Shown here piece after piece: positions 40,472 to 51,440 of a DNA stretch of 64,000 nucleotides. The DNA is from Argentina anserina (lineage: Eukaryota; Streptophyta; Magnoliopsida; Rosales; Rosaceae): the NCBI RefSeq assembly GCF_933775445.1, contig NC_065875.1, forward strand, positions 9,809,001-9,873,000, given 5' to 3'. Both the position numbers and the translations under genes were made by a program. Under the pieces are notes generated by a model. That model was not told where the DNA came from. It saw nothing but the letters and a program-made list of their open reading frames with translations, and did no database searches. The stretch's first letter is position 1. Every line of letters starts with the position of its first letter.

Positions 40472-41720
40472 TGATAGGAGCACAAAGTGTGACGTTCTTA
40501 ATGTATATTTGCCCTATTCTTATGCTTTGTTACTTCTTATTTAGTTGTTTTAGGTTCATATTTGTCATATGTATGTTCTAAGTAGAGTTATGCTGAATTT
40601 AGATGATTTGATGATGAAATTGTGCTAAGTGTTTGAAATCCTTATTGAGCTAGGAGTCCTTACTCGACTAGGACTCTACTTTCCTATTTTCATTCTTTCC
40701 TATTCCTTAATCGACGATTTCTTTTCAGGAAAGACAAATCATATTTGGAAAGAAAGGAGAGTTGCCGAGTTGCATTCCTAGTTGAACAAGGAAATCATAT
40801 TCGAGTTGAACAAGGAGAAGAGGAGGCCGGCCTAGCTACTCCTAGTTGGACCAAGAGATTGCCGAGCTGCCCTTTAGAGATTTCCCCATTGGACTTGGTT
40901 TCCTACATCAAGATGGATATGGAGTACATAAATCAAATCCATAACAAAGAGGATTTCAGTTTCCCAATTGGATTCTATTTCCTTTTAGCACGCAAGAAGG
41001 CTTCCTACACCTCTATATATAGAGGCCGGCCTCTCCATTCAGCAACATCATCAGCCCTACACACAAACACAGCCATAAGCTCTGCCGAATTCATCCTTCA
41101 CCATTCCAAGAAATCCTAAAACCGATTCCATCATTCCCCACCTATCAATAGCCTTTCAAACACGCTTGTGAAGGAGGTTTCATCCATAGAAGTCTTGGCT
41201 ACACTTGTGGATTGCTTGATTTATAAAGTGTAACCATGATTCACTCTTGTTTAATTTCGGTTTTGGTTTTGTTCTTGTTCATGGATGAAGTTGCGATTTG
41301 TTTAGAGTAGTCTTGTATCAATTTTGTCTATGAAATAGCTACTTGATTCAATTTATATAGAGGATTCGAAAATTATGTTTTGGTTTTATGGATTTCGGTT
41401 TTGGTTTCTGCCGAACCTAGCTTTTGAACAATTTCGATGCCTATATGTTATGACTATGCTTGTAGCATGATATTTAGGTTGTTGGATTAAAGACTTATGC
41501 TAAGAACATGTTTATTCTTGTTTATGTGATTTTCGAATTGCATGGTTGTTAGTTAAGTAAGTGACATACTTGATGAATTCAATGTGCATGGCTTTGGAAT
41601 TACATGATTAAGATGAACATGTTAGAATTTCGATTATGGCTGCTTGGTTGTGATTGAATGTGTTAAGTGTCTATGTGTTTAGGTTACTGCTTAGAACCCT
41701 AAATGCATGATCCATCCTTG
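40472..41720 (+). repeat. Element A 3' LTR, left part
   Basis: These are the first 1249 bp of the 3' LTR, identical to the 5' LTR except for one visible base. It stops at ...ATCCATCCTTG where element B is inserted and resumes at 53017. Left plus right parts total 1568 bp, the same as the 5' LTR. Confidence 0.95.
41716..41720 (+). other. Target-site duplication of element B, left copy (CCTTG)
   Basis: CCTTG immediately precedes element B and is repeated at 53012-53016 immediately after it. The intact sequence CCATCCTTGGTGATTTATTG is present at the matching place in the element A 5' LTR (near 35842), which proves the nesting. Confidence 0.96.
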
Positions 41721-43291
41721 TGATAGGAGCACAAAGTGTGACGTTCTTAATGTTTATATGCCCTATTCTTATGCTTTGTTACTTCTTATTTAGTTGTTTT
41801 AGGTTCATATTTGTCATATGTATGTTCTAAGGAGAGCTATTTCGAATTGAGATGATTTGATGATGAAATTGTGCTAAGTGTTAGAACTCCTGATTGAACT
41901 AGGATTCCTTACTCGACTAGGACTCTACTTTCCTATTTTCATTCTTTCCTATTCCTTAATCGACGATTTCTTTTCAGGAAAGACAAATCATATTTGGAAA
42001 GGAAGAAGAGTTGCCGAGTTGCATTCCTAGTTGAACAAGGAAATCATATTCGAGTTGAACAAGGAGAAGAGGAGGCCGGCCTAGCTACTCCTAGTTGGAC
42101 CAAGATTGTTGCCGTGCAGCCCTTGAGTGATCTCCCTATTGGACTTGGTTTCCTACATCAAGTTGGATTTGGAGTACATAAATCAAAATCCATATCAAAG
42201 AGGATTTCAGTTTCCCAATTGGATTCTATTTCCTTATGGCACGGCAAGAAGGCTTCCTACACCTCTATATATAGAGGCCGGCCTCTCCATTCAGCAACAT
42301 CATCAGCCCTACACACAAACACAGCCATAAGCTCTGCCGAATTCATCCTTCACCATTCCAAGAAAGCCTAAAACCGATTCCATCATTCCTCACCTATCAA
42401 TAGCCTTCAAACACGCTTGTGAAGGAGGTTCCATCCATAGAAGTCTCGGCTACACTTGTGGATTGCTTGATTTATAAAGTGTAACCATGATTCACTCTTG
42501 TTTAAATTCGGTTTTGGTTTTGTTCTTGTTCTTGGATGAAGCTTGCGATTTGTTTAGAGTAGTCTTGTATCAATTTTGTCTATGAAATAGCTACTTGATT
42601 CAATTTATATAGAGGATTCGAAAATTATGTTTTGGTTTTATGATTTTCGGTTTTTGGTTTCTGCCGAATACATGTGTGATCAATTTTCGATTTCTAAGTG
42701 TTATGACTATGCTTGTAGCATGATATTTAGGTTGTTGGATTAAAGACTTATGCTAAGAACATGGTTATTCTTGTTTATGTGATTTTCGAATTGCATGGTT
42801 GTTGGTTAAGTAAGTGACATACTTGATGAATTCAATGTGCATGGCTTTGGGATTACATGATTAAGATGAACATGTTAGAATTTCGATTATGGCTGCTTGG
42901 TTGTGATTGAATGTGTTAAGTGTCTATGTGTTTAGGTTACTGCTTAGAGCCCTAAATGCATGATCCATCCTTGGTTGCTCATTACATAGTCTCGGCATGA
43001 CTCAATAAGAAGTTGTAGAACTAGTTTCGATTCCCTCTATGTGAGTTGTTTTGGTGATTGTTTATGTGTTGGTTGGTTGATCACATGTATATATTAGTTT
43101 AGGTTTTATTTACTGTTTTTATGACTCAATCCAAAATCTATATCAAACCTTAAAACCCTTCATGAATTCGTGTTAAGTATTGTGATCCTAAGCCCTGGCT
43201 GGATCCCCGGTTTGTGAACGATACCCTCTTGCTTTATACTACTATGATGTGTTCAGGGTTAAATATTGATGTCGAGTAATCGAACCGATCA
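41721..43291 (+). repeat. Element B 5' LTR
   Basis: The LTR is 1571 bp with TG...CA ends and a TATA box at 42266-42273. It has the same paired AGGCCGGCCT palindromes as element A. It is clearly related to the A LTR but diverged in several patches, for example around 42110-42130 and 42660-42700. An open frame of 125 codons at 41994-42371 runs across the promoter and is not considered coding. Confidence 0.95.
42266..42273 (+). promoter_or_regulatory. TATA box of element B 5' LTR
   Basis: TATATATA in CACCTCTATATATAGAGG is the same context as in element A and is followed by the palindrome GAGGCCGGCCTC. It would start the genomic RNA of element B. Confidence 0.7.
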
Positions 43292-43293
43292 AA

Positions 43294-43313
43294 TGGCGCC
43301 GTTGCCGGGGATC
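43294..43313 (+). other. Primer-binding site of element B (tRNA-Asp)
   Basis: TGGCGCCGTTGCCGGGGATC starts two bases after the LTR and is identical to the site in elements A and C. It is complementary to the 3' end of plant tRNA-Asp. Confidence 0.94.
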
Positions 43314-43978
43314 CATTAGAGATGGATCCCTAACTTTTACTACGAATTCATTGTGAATATTGTACATTTGTATATTCTTATTCTTATTCTTATTTCGTAT
43401 AACATATAGTAATGTATCTTAGGTTGTTGTTTTGGTGCTTGAGTGAATGATTGTTGTAGGTTGTAAATCGAACGGAATAGGTAAAGTCCCTTTTGTTAAT
43501 ATTAGCCTTAACCCTTCATGCTAGCTCTCGAGTTTGCATGAGGTCGAGGGCGGCTTTTATTAACACTTGGAGATTTGTCTAACACTCAAGTTTGTTTCTA
43601 GCTGAGTAAGGGGCACGCTATTTCATTACCCTGGTGCATGGGACCAAAATTGGATCTCAGAGAACTATTGACTGACATACATCTCGGTGATGGAGTCGAT
43701 AGAGGGCTTGCCCTCCGTAGTTCAACAAATGAGTCCTACCATGTTCACTATCTCTGATTGAGCTAAAGGCCTTCTGAAACAAGGACTTGATCTTGTGTCT
43801 AGGCATCCATACTTAGGCCGCAAGTCCACCTTGGTTTACAACTTAGAATCATTCAATCATTCAATCATTGAAATAGCAAAAAGAACTTGTGAATTGTATG
43901 AACTTGTGAAAACGTAAAGAACTAACACTTGTAAACTTGACGTAGTTGCCGTGTCCTTCCCCTTAAGTGTGCGTGTGT
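43314..43978 (+). other. Element B leader
   Basis: This non-coding leader lies between PBS and gag. The conserved block at 43459-43846 matches A and C; the last ~130 bp before gag are specific to B. No ORF of note is seen. Confidence 0.75.
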
Positions 43979-45544
43979 ATGACTAAGGGAAGGCACGAAT
44001 TGTATGTATCCATTATGTATTCTTCAAGGCTAACTCGTTACCTTTCATATAAACAGGTACTATGCATGTCCGAATTTTCTAAGAAGACACAAGAGCTCAA
44101 GGATCGAATTCAAGCACTTAGAGATTTGAACAACTCTTTCATAAGTAGACCTTTGAATTTCGAAACATCTCCAAGCAATTCAAACTTAAACTCTTCACCT
44201 AGATCAGAAGAAGAGGAGGATCTTTCCTTTCCCTTCACCTTCAAGTCAGACTTAGACACAATTGCGGGCCGTGACATAATTCCTGTTGGTGCTCCAATGG
44301 CACTAAAGAATGCATTCATTCCTACCACCCCGGAATCACCTTCATGCATTGCTTTCACTCCACCTGATGAAGCTAACTTCTCCATTCCTGTTCAATTGCT
44401 TGGGCAGCTACCTAAGTACTCTGGTTCATCAATTGAAGACCCTAATGTTCACCTTAGGGAGTTCTTGGACATTTGCAAGCTCCAATCGATTCATCACCTT
44501 TCTCAAGAAGGCTTGAGGTTGCTCTTGTTCCCATTTACCCTTAAAGATGATGCTAAACGTTGGTTGTATTCTTTGCCTGCAGGAATCATCACTACATGGG
44601 ACGAAATGACTAGGAGGTTCTTGAAGCAATTCTTCCCTGCTCAACTCACGAAGAGACTTAGGAGGGAGATTCAGAACTTCACTCAAAAGGATGGTGATTC
44701 ACTCTATGAGGCTTGGGAAGAATTTCAGGAACTACAAAGGAAGTGCCCTCACCATGGTATTTCGTTGGATGACTTGGTGCAATTCTTCTATGAAGGACTC
44801 GACACCACCAATAAGAGCATGGTGGACTCGGCATGTGGCTGCACATTCATGAACAAAACCGGTCAAGAAGCTTACACCTTGATCGATGACTTGGCTGACA
44901 ACAATCGCCAATTTAGTTCCAAGGAGAAGAGAGGAAGCAAGAGCCGTGGGGTGTATGATGTTGATGCAAGGAATCAGATGGCGACTTTAGAAAGAAAGCT
45001 TGACGTGCTAGTCAAGGCATTCAATGGTTCGAGCATCAACCCTCAAGCATGTGGCATTTGTTCTTTCAAGGACCACACGACTGACAATTGTCCAAATGGT
45101 GCAATGACTGAAGAAGAGTTGAACTTTATGGGGCAACAAAGGCCTAGGTACGATCCATACTCGAACACATACAATCCTGGACTTAGAGACCATCCAAATT
45201 TTCGTTGGAGCAACAATGCTCAACCATCCAATGCTCAAGGTCAAGGACCTCGTCCTTCAGGTTTGTTTGTGAGGCCTCAGGTACCTCAAGGTTCTGCCCC
45301 TTTTAACTCTAATGTTCATGGTTCGAATAATGCATCTTCACCTAATTATGATGAACTTTTGAAGTCTCTTGCTCAAGGGCAACAAAATCTAAACTATGCT
45401 ACTCAAGCTTTAGTTACAGGTCAACAAGCTCATTCTAAGGACATAACCGAGCTTAAGAAGCAGATGGGACAAGTGATCGATTTCATGGGCAAGATCCATG
45501 AAGGAGGGAAGTTCCGAGCCAAACTGAGCCTAATCCGAACGTAA
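43979..45544 (+). CDS. gag: Gag polyprotein of element B (about 521 aa)
   Basis: Gag forms the virus-like particle and binds element RNA. The retrotransposon Gag domain lies at about residues 135-275, with FPFTL near 184-188, WDEMTRRFLKQFF at 207-219 and FFYEGL at 269-274. A CCHC zinc knuckle, CGICSFKDHTTDNC (C-X2-C-X4-H-X4-C), begins near residue 358, and the C-terminal third is rich in Asn, Gln and Pro. The first in-frame ATG is at 43979. The ATG at 44066 (protein beginning MSEFSKKTQELKDRIQALRD) is an equally plausible start, because the intervening residues look less Gag-like and neither context is strong. The frame stops at 45542-45544. The pol frame, offset by one base, is already open from 45502, so the two overlap by about 40 nt. 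The run-in sequence after GGKF fits better in the pol frame, so a single-base deletion near 45513-45515 probably separated an originally continuous gag-pol ORF. Confidence 0.88.
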   Translation: MTKGRHELYVSIMYSSRLTRYLSYKQVLCMSEFSKKTQELKDRIQALRDLNNSFISRPLNFETSPSNSNLNSSPRSEEEEDLSFPFTFKSDLDTIAGRDIIPVGAPMALKNAFIPTTPESPSCIAFTPPDEANFSIPVQLLGQLPKYSGSSIEDPNVHLREFLDICKLQSIHHLSQEGLRLLLFPFTLKDDAKRWLYSLPAGIITTWDEMTRRFLKQFFPAQLTKRLRREIQNFTQKDGDSLYEAWEEFQELQRKCPHHGISLDDLVQFFYEGLDTTNKSMVDSACGCTFMNKTGQEAYTLIDDLADNNRQFSSKEKRGSKSRGVYDVDARNQMATLERKLDVLVKAFNGSSINPQACGICSFKDHTTDNCPNGAMTEEELNFMGQQRPRYDPYSNTYNPGLRDHPNFRWSNNAQPSNAQGQGPRPSGLFVRPQVPQGSAPFNSNVHGSNNASSPNYDELLKSLAQGQQNLNYATQALVTGQQAHSKDITELKKQMGQVIDFMGKIHEGGKFRAKLSLIRT

Positions 45545-45549
45545 AGGCC

Positions 45550-48303
45550 ATGGTGACACGAAGTGGGAGGAACTTGGATGCTCCAATGCAGCAACACAAG
45601 AAGGCCGTGCCTTCTAAAGGTAAGGAGGCCGAGAATTACAATGCCAAAGACTTAGAGAAGGACCCTGCCTCCTCTAAAGCCAATGATGCCGTGCCTCTAC
45701 CAAAAGAAGATCATGCCGTGCATGACAAAGGTAAGGATCCTAACTCTAGTGGTTTGGTTTCAACTAATGATCTTCCTCGTGTTCCCTTCCCTAGTAGATT
45801 TGCAAAGCAAAAGAAGGATGACTCTGATCAAGCCATGCTCGACATTTTCAAGAAGGTGGAAGTGAACATGCCTCTTATTGAATGCATACAACAAAATCCT
45901 AAGTATGCTAAGTTTTTGAAAGAATTGTGCACCAATAAGAGGATGACTCGAGAGAAGGAGGTTGTCACAATGAGTGAGACGGTTTCTGCCGTGCTCCAAA
46001 GGAAGCTACCACCAAAGCTTAAGGATCCAGGGAGTTTTTCTATCCCTTGTACGATCGCAAACATGACATTTGAAAAGATAATGTTAGACTTAGGTGCATC
46101 TATCAATGTAATGCCGCACTATATCTATGAGAACCTAGGTCTAGGTGATTTGAAACGTGATAATGTTGTGATTCGATTGGCTGATTGTTCCAACAAAGTC
46201 CCTTTGGGCTATGTTGAAGATGTTCTTGTGCAGGTATCGAGTTTGATCTTTCCTGCCGACTTCTATGTCATTGACATGGAGCCAACGGAGGCAGATGACA
46301 AGGAGGTTCCTATCTTGTTGGGCCGCCCCTTCATGAGGACTGCACGAACAAAAATAGATGTGTTTAGTGGATCACTCACCTTCGAGTTTGATGGTGAAGT
46401 GATTAGCTTCAACATCTTTGAAGCTATGAGGTATCCTCTTTCGGAGTTAAGTGATTGTTTTTCAGTTGACATACTTGATTCCCTTGCAGATAACTATCTA
46501 GATACCTTGACAAATGACGAGTTGGCACTCACCAATGCCCAAGGGGCCGGATTTACAAGTGATAGCTCAAACATTTCGGTGCTAGAAGCTAAGGAGGCCG
46601 TGCCATCCTTCATTCATGAAAACGTGACCTCCCTTGAGGTTGCAAGTGAGGTAAGTTTTGTCTCTCCTAGTCCAATTCTCTTAACTACTAACAAGAATCT
46701 TCCTTCTGTGGTGCAAGCTCCGAAGCTTGATCTTAAGGTTCTTCCGGACCACTTGAAGTATGCGTTTTTAGGAGAAGAGGATACATTGCCCGTGATCATT
46801 TCATCTGCACTAAATGAGGAGCAAGAAGAGAGATTGATTGAAGTGTTGAAAAGACACAAGACGGCGATAGGATGGACCTTAGCCGACATCAAGGGAATCA
46901 GCCCTACCATGTGTGTGCATCGAATATTGCTAGAAGATGGTGCCAAACCAACTAAGGAAGGTCAGAGACGCCTTCATCCACCAATGATGCAAGTTGTCAA
47001 GGATGAAATCACCAAGTTGCATGATTGTGGCGTGATCTACCCCATCTCGGACAGTAGGTGGATCTCTCCCATTCAAGTTGTGCCAAAGAAGTCAGGCATC
47101 ACGGTGGTGAAGAACAAGGACAACGAGTTGGTGCCTCAAAGGACAGTGACCGGACATAGAGTTTGTATTGACTATAGGAAGCTCAATGCGACAACAAGGA
47201 AGGACCACATGCCATTGCCATTCATTGATCAAATGCTTGAGAGGTTAGCTGGTCACTCTTTTTATTGTTTCCTTGATGGATATAGTGGATACAACCAAAT
47301 AAGTGTTGCGGAAGAAGATCAAGAGAAGACTACATTCACATGCCCTTTTGGTACGTTTGCCTATCGTCGCATGCCTTTTGGTTTATGCAACGCCCCAGGT
47401 ACGTTTCAACGTTGTATGTATCACATTTTCTCCGAGTATATTGGTTCCAAAATTGAAGTTTTCATGGATGATTTTTCTGTCTATGGTGAAGACTTCGAAA
47501 CTTGTTTAGAAAATGTTGAACTGGTGCTTAAACGTTGTGAAGAGACTAACTTGGTTTTGAATTGGGAAAAATGTCACTTTATGGTCACGCAAGGCATTGT
47601 CTTAGGTCATATTGTTTCATCTAGAGGAATTGAGGTTGATAAGTCTAAAATAGATCTTGTGCGTCACTTACCCCTCCCCACAAGTGTGAGGGATGTTCGA
47701 TCGTTTCTTGGACATGCAGGTTTCTATCGTAGGTTTATCAAAGATTTTTCCAAGATTGCGAGACCAATGAGTTCATTGCTTCAAAAAGACGTCCCATTCA
47801 ACTTTGATGATGATTGCAAGCATGCATTCGAGACCTTGAAGAAGCTTCTAACTTCAGCACCGATCATGGCACCGCCGGATTGGTCCTTGCCATTCGAGTT
47901 GATGTGTGATGCCTCCGACTATGCAGTTGGAGCCGTGCTAGGGCAGAGGAAGGACAAGCAGCCCTACGCCATCTACTATGCCTCACGAACGCTCAATGAT
48001 GCTCAACAAAACTACACCACCACTGAAAAAGAACTTCTTGCCGTGATCTTTGCTCTAGATAAGTTTCGTTCTTACTTACTTCAATCTAAAGTTATTGTTT
48101 ACACTGACCATGCAGCTTTGAAGTATTTAATGACAAAGAAGGATGCCAAACCGAGATTGATTCGATGGATTCTTCTACTCCAAGAGTTTGATCTCGAGAT
48201 CAAGGACAAGAAGGGATGTGACAATGTTGTGGCGGATCATTTGAGTCGGTTGGTGAGAGATGCCGAGCCCTTGGCCATCCAAGAGAGCTTTCCGGATGAG
48301 TAA
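45550..48303 (+). CDS. pol: Pol part 1 of element B: protease, reverse transcriptase, RNase H (917 codons)
   Basis: The first ~110 residues are a variable linker beginning VTRSGRNL. The aspartic protease has its active site at LDLGASINVMP, with catalytic Asp near residue 180. Reverse transcriptase covers about 430-700: VCIDYRKLN near 538, LDGYSGYNQI with catalytic Asp near 576, FGLCNAP, and FMDDFSVYG with the Asp pair at 640-641. Then comes GHIVSSRGIEVDKSKIDLV and the connection SFLGHAGFYRRFIKDFSKIARP. RNase H spans about 783-905, with CDASDYAVGAVL (Asp near 787), TEKELLA (Glu near 826 and 828), YTDH (Asp near 853) and VADHLSRL. These motifs place it in the Athila group. The frame ends with TAA at 48301-48303 after ESFPDE. 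The downstream frame continues with integrase in the same phase, so this stop is a nonsense lesion rather than a natural end. Confidence 0.93.
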   Translation: MVTRSGRNLDAPMQQHKKAVPSKGKEAENYNAKDLEKDPASSKANDAVPLPKEDHAVHDKGKDPNSSGLVSTNDLPRVPFPSRFAKQKKDDSDQAMLDIFKKVEVNMPLIECIQQNPKYAKFLKELCTNKRMTREKEVVTMSETVSAVLQRKLPPKLKDPGSFSIPCTIANMTFEKIMLDLGASINVMPHYIYENLGLGDLKRDNVVIRLADCSNKVPLGYVEDVLVQVSSLIFPADFYVIDMEPTEADDKEVPILLGRPFMRTARTKIDVFSGSLTFEFDGEVISFNIFEAMRYPLSELSDCFSVDILDSLADNYLDTLTNDELALTNAQGAGFTSDSSNISVLEAKEAVPSFIHENVTSLEVASEVSFVSPSPILLTTNKNLPSVVQAPKLDLKVLPDHLKYAFLGEEDTLPVIISSALNEEQEERLIEVLKRHKTAIGWTLADIKGISPTMCVHRILLEDGAKPTKEGQRRLHPPMMQVVKDEITKLHDCGVIYPISDSRWISPIQVVPKKSGITVVKNKDNELVPQRTVTGHRVCIDYRKLNATTRKDHMPLPFIDQMLERLAGHSFYCFLDGYSGYNQISVAEEDQEKTTFTCPFGTFAYRRMPFGLCNAPGTFQRCMYHIFSEYIGSKIEVFMDDFSVYGEDFETCLENVELVLKRCEETNLVLNWEKCHFMVTQGIVLGHIVSSRGIEVDKSKIDLVRHLPLPTSVRDVRSFLGHAGFYRRFIKDFSKIARPMSSLLQKDVPFNFDDDCKHAFETLKKLLTSAPIMAPPDWSLPFELMCDASDYAVGAVLGQRKDKQPYAIYYASRTLNDAQQNYTTTEKELLAVIFALDKFRSYLLQSKVIVYTDHAALKYLMTKKDAKPRLIRWILLLQEFDLEIKDKKGCDNVVADHLSRLVRDAEPLAIQESFPDE

Positions 48304-49626
48304 CTCTTTCGAGTTGAGGTAAGTGAGCCATGGTATGCAGATATTGTCAATTATCTTGTTTCTAAGCAATTTCCTGATACATTATCGCATGCACAAAAGA
48401 ATAGACTCAAGGCATTAGCTAAGTATTATGTTTGGGATGAACCATACTTGTGGAAACATTGTGTTGATCAAATCATTAGGAGGTGTGTCCCTGAACATGA
48501 ACATCATTCTATACTTACTTTTTGCCATTCTGAATCTTGTGGAGGACATTTTGGTTCACGTAGGACTGCTCTTAAGGTGCTCGAATGTGGTTTCTTTTGG
48601 CCTACAATTTTTAAAGATGCTTATCATTTTTGCATGACTTGTGATAGATGCCAACGCATGGGAAACTTAGGATCTAGAGATCAAATGCCTATGACACCGA
48701 TTATATATGTCGAAATTTTTGATTGTTGGGGTATTGATTTCATGGGACCTTTTCCTAGCTCAAATGGTTTCTTATACATACTCGTTTGTGTTGACTATGT
48801 TTCGAAATGGGTGGAAGCAAAGGCCACCCGGACTAATGATTCTCGAGTTGTTGCAGATTTCCTTCGTTCTAACATTTTCTCTAGGTTTGGTATGCCGAGA
48901 GTTATCATTAGTGATGGAGGATCTCACTTTTGCAACCGGACCATTGAGGCGTTATTGAAGAAGTATGGAATTAAGCATAAGGTTGCTACGCCTTATCACC
49001 CCCAAACAAGTGGACAAGTGGAGTTATCTAATAGTGAGATCAAGAGAATTTTAGAGAAGTCTGTTGGACCATCACGCAAGGATTGGTCTCAACGATTGGA
49101 TGATGCTCTTTGGGCCTATAGGACGGCATACAAGACTCCCCTAGGCATGTCACCATTTCGATTAGTCTATGGCAAGGCGTGCCATCTTCCCGTGGAGCTT
49201 GAACATCGTGCATGGTGGGCTGTAAAGAATTTTAACATGGACATTGATGAGGCCGGATTACATAGGAAATTGCAATTGCATGAGCTTGAAGAGATTCGAA
49301 ATGAGGCCTATGATTCGGCAATGGTTTACAAGGAGAAGACTAAGACATTCCATGACCGCATGATTAGGAAGAAACACTTTGTCGTTGGGCAGAAAGTTCT
49401 TTTGTTTAATTCTCGACTTAGATTGTTTCCGGGCAAGCTCCGTTCTAGGTGGCTTGGACCGTTTGTTGTTACTAATGTTTTTCCTTCTGGTGCTATTCAG
49501 ATCAAAAGTATGGTGCATGGAAAGGAATTCACGGTCAATGGACATCGCTTGAAGCCGTACTATGACAATTTCGTGGAACACAATGTGGAGGAGACGTCTC
49601 TCCTTGATCCTACGGCAAGCAAGTGA
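48304..49626 (+). pseudogene. pol: Pol part 2 of element B: integrase, cut off by an upstream stop
   Basis: This continues the pol frame after TAA 48301-48303 with no other stop until 49624-49626. The N-terminal zinc-binding segment is visible as His residues in [11 protein letters not shown] and the pair in CMTCDRC. The catalytic core holds the DDE triad: GIDFMGPF (Asp at 48736), SDGGSHF (Asp at 48913) and GQVELSN (Glu at 49021), with the expected 35 residues between the second Asp and Glu. [10 protein letters not shown] and [24 protein letters not shown] are typical gypsy integrase phrases. The C-terminal GPY/F module reads [10 protein letters not shown], and there is no chromodomain. No ATG lies at the start of this frame, so by itself it is not an obvious translation unit. 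It is called a pseudogene because of the stop; readthrough is possible but unsupported. Confidence 0.9.
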
Positions 49627-51440
49627 TGCTTTGGAGATAGTCTAGGCTATAGACTCTAAACTTAAGCCAATGAAGGAGCCATCAACGAGTGTTTGCATTT
49701 TCTTATCCCTTAAACTCTTTCTAATTTTCGTTGCTTATCATATTGTACATTGAGGGCAATGTAAGTTTTAAGTGTGGGGTGGGGTATACATCATTCGTTG
49801 AATTCTATTGTTTGATGCTATGTGTTTCAATTTTGTTGTTTTGATTTTCGATTTTTAGTGTCATTTTGGTTCTGTTTTTCGATTTTTAAGTTGTTTAGTT
49901 GTTTTGTTTTTGCTTTGAGTCCTAGGTATGCCTTTAACTGTCTAGGATGAGTTGATCTTTGAATTTATGGTTGATAGATGATCATGATATTGGAATGAAC
50001 TTCATTGTTATTTGATGGTTAATCGATGTGTAGATTTTGTACGAACATGTAGTAGATGAGGATTTTGAAACTTAGGTACAGAATGAGCATGTTCCTTACT
50101 TGTTTGAATTCATGTAACCCTAAGTGAGATCCGAGCCATATATATGTGCCTTTCTTTGGAGAGTTTATTCTATCGTTTCTTGGCTTTATAACCTCATTAC
50201 ATCTATTTTGATCAATTCATATGCCATAGATTTGCAATGAACTAGAGAATGCTAGAACTTACTTTGTGAAACTTTCGAAGCTTTATGTCATAATATACTC
50301 TGATTTTGAAAAGGATTGTTGGATCTTTTTAGGATTTCCACCACTTAAAGCCAAAAAGCCGTATCCCTATTTGAGCCTGCTTGGGACACCTTAGTGTTTA
50401 CCCCTTTGAGCCTACGTTAAGCCTTTTCTTTCATTACCAACATGTTATATCCTTGCTTAGTGTAGTTATATCTCTACCTTGTCTTTGAGGCTTGGCAGAG
50501 CCGATTCTTGGATGTAATATGGAGTGATGATTTGATTCAAGTGTGGGGTTATGCTATTGTATGTATCTATGCCGTGAAAAAGAGTATGAAAAGAAAGAAA
50601 AATATCTTGATGCCGTGAGAAAAGAAAAGATTCATAGATACACGGCAAGAAAAGAAAAAAAAATGAAAAGTATGATGAAAGATCTCGGCATGACATTGAT
50701 TTATGTGAATTTGGAGTTGTGATGTATTTGTTGAAGGCTCAATAATGTTATACTTTAGCCTTTGTTCGTTTTCACAATGTATAAAGTGAAGAATGGGTCC
50801 AACATGATGATATTTGGCCCTTGTTTTATGGAGTATGGCGACATAAGGTGGATGTTTTGCTCTGCTAAGTCTTGAGGATGACCCTTGTGATTCCTTTACC
50901 TTGAAAATATATCCATGCCGAGCCTAAGCCTATCCCTTTTCTAAAGATCTGCATGATTCTTAAAATGAGTAGCCCTTGATTTGTGGAGTTTGTTTCATAA
51001 GTAAGCATATGGTTTGGGTTCATTTGTGCATATGATTGGTATCTTTCATGAGGTTTTTTTTCGATTTTCACTATGTTCATAACTCTTGTGTGTGAAAAGC
51101 TTTTAAGCATATGCCATGTTCTTGAGAGAAAAGATTTGGAGTGCATATCCTTTGTGAGTTGAATTTGAACTTGTTTTGAACATGTTGAGCTTAATATCAC
51201 CTTTGTTTCTGCCATGTCTTACTTGTTAAACGAAATCTCATGTTTATTAACCATTGAATTCATCCTATCTATTCTGAGTGAGTGTTATTCTTGATGCTAT
51301 GAGTTTAAAGATCTCTGAGACAAAATGTTGAAGGCATTAGTGTTGTGTCGTTAATTTTAGTTGCTTTGAGTTTGTTTTATGTTTTGATTTTTCTTTTTAG
51401 TGTTTGCTAAGGGACTAGCAAAGTCTAAGTGTGGGGTTGT
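49627..51440 (+). other. Element B 3' untranslated region and polypurine tract
   Basis: This is ~1.8 kb without a supported ORF. From GTCTAGGCTATAGACTC (49645 on) it is collinear with element A. It carries AAGTGTGGGG motifs at 49770, 50539 and 51427; the last (AAGTGTGGGGTTGT, 51427-51440) abuts the 3' LTR and is the polypurine tract. An A-rich AAAAGAAAGAAAAAT area lies near 50580-50660. An env-like gene is absent. Confidence 0.82.

Noticed and set aside
45502..45544. Programmed -1 frameshift site between gag and pol
   Set aside because: No canonical slippery heptamer in the gag phase was found in the 40-nt overlap. A one-base deletion explains the offset more simply.
49627..51440. Env-like gene in the 3' region of element B
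   Set aside because: Some Athila elements carry one here, but only short frames are present and none shows signal-peptide or membrane features.
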